The translations under genes were made by a program, and so were the position numbers. Positions 33,088 through 37,249 of a DNA stretch of 37,249 nucleotides are shown one piece after another. Numbering within the stretch: position 1 is the stretch's first letter; each line of letters opens with the position of its first letter. The DNA is from Eubacterium sp. (lineage in GTDB: Bacteria > Bacillota > Clostridia > Lachnospirales > Lachnospiraceae): NCBI GenBank assembly GCA_017433615.1, contig JAFRGW010000092.1:1-37249 (forward strand). The letters are read 5' to 3'. Below the pieces are notes generated by a model. It worked only from the letters and a program-made list of their open reading frames with translations. It did no database searches and was not told where the DNA came from.

Positions 33088-33159
33088 CTTTTGTTAGAAT
33101 ATACAGGTCTTATTGGCAATATCGATTCATAATTACAGGCGGTTTGCCGAAGGAGTACT

Positions 33160-34707
33160 ATGCCGCAGAATCCTTCAGATCACGAGACAAATGAAAAACG
33201 TGACCTCACCAATACAAACGAAGCTGGCGAGACGAAAGAATATCCGTTTATCAGAGAAGTCATCAAGCCGGCTTCGCGCAGCCGGCGGGAGATCCTTACG
33301 AGAATTCTCTGGATCGTGGGAGGCGCAGCCGCTGCCGGACTGATTGCCGCATGTGTATTTGTTGTATTCTTTCCGACAGCAGAGAAACTCTTTGGAACAG
33401 AAACACAGAAACGGGAGCGGATCCGGGTGGCTTCAGAGAGCAGTGTTTCTTCTGAAAGCACCTCGTCACCGGCCGGAACAGCTGGCAGTGAAGTAACCGG
33501 CGCTTCCTCAGTTTCCGCATCTTCAGATGCAGGCGAAAATACCGGTTCTGCGGAAACATCTTCAGATCCTGAGAAGAATAGCGCTGCGGCTGCATCTTCA
33601 TCCGGCCGTACCGGAACAGACTCTCAGGAAACAACTGGAAACGAACAAGAGAATTTATCTGCAGAGCAGAGCAATACGGAATCGGATGCATCTGCCGTTT
33701 CAGAACCGGAAGCGGAAACGGATGAACCTGAGGAAATTGATCCGGTTGCAGAATACAGAGATTTACGGAAGCAGCTGAATTCGATTGCGGCCGACAGCGA
33801 AAGATGTGTCGTGCAGGTTACCGGCATCAAAAGTGAACTGGATTACTTCAATGCCAGTTACGAGAACGAACAGCAGGTTTCCGGCGTCACCATTGCTGAA
33901 GACGAAGATAGTTACTTTATCCTGACAGAGAATACCCCCTTGTCAGGCGCGGAGAAGATTATTGTCAGATTTGCGAATCAGCAGTCATTTGATGCCGGCG
34001 TGGTTCGCGCTGATGCAAATACAGGACTCGCTGTGATCCGTGTGAGTAAAGAAGAGATGGATGAAGAAGTGCAGAATTCGATCCAGATTGCAGAACTGGG
34101 CTCTTCCTATTCGCTTGTCCGGGGAGAACCGGTGATCGCAGTCGGCAGTCCGATGGGTTATGAAGGAATGACTTCTGCGGGATCTATCTCATCTGCCGGC
34201 AGTGATATTTCGATGTATGATGTCCATTATCATCTTTTCACAACGGATATTATCGGCACACAGAACGGCTCTGGTGTACTGATTAATCTGGAGGGCAAGG
34301 TGGTCGGTATCATCCGGCAGACACTTGGCGCTTCCGGCAATTCGATCGTACAGGCGCTCGGAATTTCTGAAATTACAGGGTTGATCGATACGCTTATTAA
34401 CAACGAGGCGCGGCCATACGCCGGAATCCGGGGCGAGACAGTAACATCAGCTATTTCAGAAGAAACCGGAATTCCGCAGGGAATGCTGATCCGGGAAGTC
34501 GAAACAGACGCACCGGCAATGCTTGCCGGACTGATGCAGTTTGATGTTGTAATTAAGGTGAATGAGCAGACGATTACATCGGTCTCTAATTATGCGGCGG
34601 CGCTTGCGGCGTGTAAGCCGGGGCAGGAAATTCATATCACCGCGCTTCGCAAGGGGCCGGAAGTTTATGAAGAAATGACATTTCAGGTACTTTTGAGCGA
34701 AATCTGA
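33160..34707 (+). CDS. Membrane-anchored HtrA-like protein with PDZ domain, probable pseudoprotease
   Basis: A 515-residue protein. It has a cytoplasmic N-terminus of about 43 residues, a membrane helix at about 47-71, a Ser/Glu/Thr-rich linker at about 85-192, a trypsin-like domain at about 203-410 and a PDZ domain at about 417-512. The trypsin-like fold is supported by DANTGLAVIRV, RGEPVIAVGSPMGYEGM and INLEGKVVGI. In active HtrA the triad lies in TNNHV, TDLAV and GNSGGP; here those regions read LTENTPL (254-260), NTGLAV with G289 for Asp, and TQNGSGVL (367-374). His and Asp are absent and the Ser motif is altered, so I infer loss of proteolysis with retained binding. SD AGGAG at 33151-33155. 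Confidence 0.86.
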   Translation: MPQNPSDHETNEKRDLTNTNEAGETKEYPFIREVIKPASRSRREILTRILWIVGGAAAAGLIAACVFVVFFPTAEKLFGTETQKRERIRVASESSVSSESTSSPAGTAGSEVTGASSVSASSDAGENTGSAETSSDPEKNSAAAASSSGRTGTDSQETTGNEQENLSAEQSNTESDASAVSEPEAETDEPEEIDPVAEYRDLRKQLNSIAADSERCVVQVTGIKSELDYFNASYENEQQVSGVTIAEDEDSYFILTENTPLSGAEKIIVRFANQQSFDAGVVRADANTGLAVIRVSKEEMDEEVQNSIQIAELGSSYSLVRGEPVIAVGSPMGYEGMTSAGSISSAGSDISMYDVHYHLFTTDIIGTQNGSGVLINLEGKVVGIIRQTLGASGNSIVQALGISEITGLIDTLINNEARPYAGIRGETVTSAISEETGIPQGMLIREVETDAPAMLAGLMQFDVVIKVNEQTITSVSNYAAALAACKPGQEIHITALRKGPEVYEEMTFQVLLSEI

Positions 34708-34735
34708 TGTCTTAGAAAGGATTTAATTTTAGCTG

Positions 34736-35683
34736 ATGAGATATATCAACGAAATGGATGCCGGAAGCAGAGTTTCCGGCATCTATCTGTGTAAATACCG
34801 GCAGAGTGCGGTAACCAAAAACGGAAAAGCGTACGACAATGTGATTCTGATGGATAAAACCGGAACACTGAACGGAAAAATCTGGGATCCGGATTCACCG
34901 GGCATTGACGAGTTTGATGCACTGGACTATGTAGATGTGGTCGGCGATGTTACGAACTTTAACGGCGCACTGCAGGTTTCGATCAAACGCCTGCGGAAAG
35001 CACATCCGGATGAGTATAACCCGGCTGATTATCTGCCGTCGACGGATAAGAATCAGGATGCCATGCTCCACGAACTGCTGGCAATTGTCAACAGTGTGCA
35101 GAATCCATGGCTGAAACAGGTACTGGAACATTTTTTCGTGTCAGATCAGGCGTTTGTGCGCCGCTTCTGTGAGGCTACGGCTGCGAAAACGATCCATCAC
35201 GGATTTATCGGAGGACTGCTGGAACATACACTTTCTGTGACACGTCTCTGTGATTTCTATGCAGAATCCTATCCGATTCTGAACCGTGATCTGCTTGTCA
35301 GTGCGGCACTGCTGCATGATATCGGCAAGGTCACGGAACTTTCGCCGCTTCCGGCAAACGACTACACAGATGCAGGCCAGCTTCTGGGGCATATTGTAAT
35401 CGGAACAGAGATGATACACGATGCGATCCGTGAGATTCCGGATTTCCCGGACAGACTGGCGAATGAATTAAAGCATTGTGTCGTTGCCCACCACGGGGAA
35501 CTGGAATATGGCTCGCCCAAGAAGCCGGCACTGGCAGAAGCACTGGCTCTAAGTCTTGCGGACATCACGGATGCACGTATGGAGACGCTCAAAGAGTTGT
35601 TTCAGGCGAATGAAAAGAGCGGCAATGAGTGGCTGGGATTCAGCCGTGTGCTCGATTCAAACGTGCGGAAAACATCGCAGTGA
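34736..35683 (+). CDS. yhaM: 3'-5' exoribonuclease YhaM
   Basis: YhaM trims RNA 3' ends in Firmicutes. The 315-residue product has an N-terminal OB-fold (IYLCKYRQSAVTKNGKAYDNVILMDKTGTLNGKIWD) and a C-terminal HD domain with H164 in LLEHTLSV, the HD pair H194-D195 in LLHDIGKV, and CVVAHHGELEYGSPKKP. This matches YhaM in length and order. The SD, AAGGA near 34717, is about 14 bases from the ATG, longer than usual, but homology supports the start MRYINEMDAGSRVSGIYL. It follows the HtrA-like gene after 28 bases. Confidence 0.95.
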   Translation: MRYINEMDAGSRVSGIYLCKYRQSAVTKNGKAYDNVILMDKTGTLNGKIWDPDSPGIDEFDALDYVDVVGDVTNFNGALQVSIKRLRKAHPDEYNPADYLPSTDKNQDAMLHELLAIVNSVQNPWLKQVLEHFFVSDQAFVRRFCEATAAKTIHHGFIGGLLEHTLSVTRLCDFYAESYPILNRDLLVSAALLHDIGKVTELSPLPANDYTDAGQLLGHIVIGTEMIHDAIREIPDFPDRLANELKHCVVAHHGELEYGSPKKPALAEALALSLADITDARMETLKELFQANEKSGNEWLGFSRVLDSNVRKTSQ

Positions 35684-35764
35684 AGATGTGCCGGATATAG
35701 TTTCCGGCGCCTGCTGAAGAGGCGGGTGGCTCCAGCAACGCGCTGCGAAACAGATTTGTGACTG

Positions 35765-35804
35765 ATCCCTGCGGAAATTACAGTGATGATTCTGCAGGGA
35801 TTTT
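35765..35804 (+). terminator. Probable terminator after yhaM
   Basis: ATCCCTGC (35765-35772) and GCAGGGAT (35794-35801) are perfect arms with a 21-base loop, followed by TTTG. The T-tract is short, so it may be weak. A GCCGGA/TCCGGC hairpin lies upstream near 35692-35710. Confidence 0.55.
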
Positions 35805-35819
35805 GATTATGGAGTGTAT

Positions 35820-37229
35820 ATGAACTGGAAGAAAAATGATCTGGTGACCGTCAGAATCGAAGATATCGGTATTAACGGCGAGGGGATCGGGAAGATTGAC
35901 GGTTTTACAGTATTTGTAAGAGATGCTGTTCCGGGTGATCTCGCAGAAGTCCGCCTGATGAAATTGAAAAAACATTATGGATACGCGCGCCTGATTCATC
36001 TGTTGGAAGAATCGGATACGCGTGTGGAACCGGTGTGTCCTGCTGCAGGACCCTGCGGCGGCTGCCAGCTGCAGCATTTATCGTATGAAGCGCAGCTTGC
36101 ATGGAAGGAACAACAGGTCCGGAATGATCTGATCCGGATCGGCGGATTTGAGAACCCGCCCATGCTTCCTGTCGTCGGGATGGATTCTCCGCTGCATTAC
36201 CGCAACAAAGCCCAGTTTCCTGTCGGATACGACAGAGAAGGAAGGCTTGCTGCGGGCTTATTTGCCGCGCACAGTCACAGAATAATACCGCTGGTAACGG
36301 CGGAGGATGAGGAAACGGAAGCTGCGGGAGATATTACCTGCAGAATCGGCAAAGAGGTAAATACGTTAATTTTGAAGACAATTCTGAACTGGATGCAGAA
36401 ATACAGAATCTCTGCTTACCGGGAAGAAACACACGATGGAATCGTCCGTCATGTTTTGATTCGCTCCGGTTATCACACGGATGAGGTTCTGGTATGTCTT
36501 GTAATTAATGCCGGAAAACTACCTCACAGCGAAGTGCTGGCAGACATGCTGTATGACCTGAAATGCGGAATTGTCAGTCTCAGCTTCAGCTCCAATACTA
36601 AGCGGACCAATGTGATCCTTGGTGATAACTATCATGTGATTCGCGGCGAAAAATATATGACTGACCGGATCGGCCGGAATCAGTTTCAGATTTCGCCTCT
36701 CTCATTCTACCAGGTGAATCCGCAGCAGACAGAGCGGCTTTATCAAAAAGCGGTGGAACTGGCACAGCTGACCGGGAAGGAGACAGTATTTGATCTCTAT
36801 TGCGGGATCGGTACGATCTCACTGGCGCTGGCAGAAAAGGCAAAACAGGTATTTGGTGTGGAAATCGTTCCGCAGGCCATTGAGGATGCCCGGCGCAATG
36901 CTGTGCTCAATGGTATTGAAAATGTCAGCTATTACGTGGGAAAAGCGGAAGAGGTTGTTCCACAACTCTACAGGGCATCCGGAATCCGTGCAGATGTTGT
37001 TGTCGTTGATCCGCCGCGTAAAGGCTGCGATGCAGCGCTGCTTGAGACGATGATCTCTATGCAGCCGGAACGGATTGTCTACGTGAGCTGCAACCCGTCC
37101 ACACTTGCTCGGGATTTGAAAGTGCTTTGCAGCAGCGGGTTCCGGCTCGTCAGTGTACAACCATTTGACCAGTTTTCAATGACCACTCATGTCGAGTGTA
37201 AAGTTTTGCTGGCCAAATGCACATTCTGA
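35820..37229 (+). CDS. rlmD: 23S rRNA (uracil-5-)-methyltransferase, RlmD/RlmCD type
   Basis: SAM-dependent m5U methyltransferase with an Fe-S cluster. The 469 residues start with a TRAM domain (about 1-60, VTVRIEDIGINGEGIGKIDG). Cluster cysteines are C73, C79 and C82 in CPAAGPCGGC, with a likely fourth at about C174. The catalytic domain has FQVNP-like FYQVNPQQTE, LYCGIGTISLALAE, VDPPRKGCD and the nucleophile Cys at about 424 in VSCNPSTLARDL. Firmicutes often have several paralogues, and a single enzyme (RlmCD) may modify two rRNA sites, so the exact position is not fixed by sequence. The ATG at 35820 with GGAG at 35811-35814 is preferred over GTG 35814. The gene ends 20 bases before the window does. 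Confidence 0.92.
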   Translation: MNWKKNDLVTVRIEDIGINGEGIGKIDGFTVFVRDAVPGDLAEVRLMKLKKHYGYARLIHLLEESDTRVEPVCPAAGPCGGCQLQHLSYEAQLAWKEQQVRNDLIRIGGFENPPMLPVVGMDSPLHYRNKAQFPVGYDREGRLAAGLFAAHSHRIIPLVTAEDEETEAAGDITCRIGKEVNTLILKTILNWMQKYRISAYREETHDGIVRHVLIRSGYHTDEVLVCLVINAGKLPHSEVLADMLYDLKCGIVSLSFSSNTKRTNVILGDNYHVIRGEKYMTDRIGRNQFQISPLSFYQVNPQQTERLYQKAVELAQLTGKETVFDLYCGIGTISLALAEKAKQVFGVEIVPQAIEDARRNAVLNGIENVSYYVGKAEEVVPQLYRASGIRADVVVVDPPRKGCDAALLETMISMQPERIVYVSCNPSTLARDLKVLCSSGFRLVSVQPFDQFSMTTHVECKVLLAKCTF

Positions 37230-37249
37230 AAAAGCTGAAAAAAGCTTGA

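Overview
The window reads as a chromosomal housekeeping segment of a Gram-positive anaerobe of class Clostridia, most likely family Lachnospiraceae. Reasons: a HisZ plus short-form HisG pair, strong AGGAGG-type ribosome binding sites, sigma-A promoters of the TTGACA-N17-TATAAT kind, a Tyr T-box leader, RNase Y, YhaM, MutS2, ScpA/ScpB, a VanW-family protein and a sodium-pump biotin decarboxylase cluster. Base composition is intermediate. I see no phage genes, transposases, integrases or CRISPR array. The family assignment is an inference from gene content, not from any search.

Layout. (1) 2-5032: histidine operon hisZ(partial)-hisG-hisD-hisB-hisIE, all on +; hisC, hisH, hisA and hisF are absent from this run, and HisIE carries an extra degenerate barrel-like N-terminal domain. 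(2) 5154-10026: RNase HI, a T-box-controlled tyrS, and alaS. (3) 10119-12860: rpsU with its own promoter and terminator, a soluble metallophosphoesterase, then the condensin partners scpA and scpB. (4) 13046-18567: one promoter-to-terminator unit encoding a composite biotin-dependent system: a CoA-ester carboxyltransferase, an OadG-like anchor with an added extracytoplasmic domain, a biotin carrier, the OadB sodium pump and a 5S/OadA-type carboxyltransferase without a biotin domain. (5) 18605-20962: an ABC-F ATPase on the minus strand and a 450-base divergent intergenic region full of structured leader sequence. (6) 20963-25250: a THUMP rRNA methyltransferase, an XTP/dITP pyrophosphatase, an MJ0936-type phosphodiesterase and RNase Y. 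(7) 25299-28410: a tRNA-Gly(GCC) unit, a VanW-family membrane protein and a HypE-like ATP-binding protein. (8) 28409-33025, minus strand: mutS2, then an OmpR-type response regulator and its histidine kinase. (9) 33160-37229: an HtrA-like protein whose catalytic residues look lost, YhaM, and a TRAM/Fe-S RNA uracil methyltransferase (RlmD/RlmCD type).

The strongest candidates for something unusual are the composite carboxyltransferase/sodium-pump operon, the extracytoplasmic domain on its OadG-like subunit, the HisIE fusion, the HtrA-like pseudoprotease, and a repeated hairpin element placed in the leaders of both the ABC-F gene and the rdgB gene.
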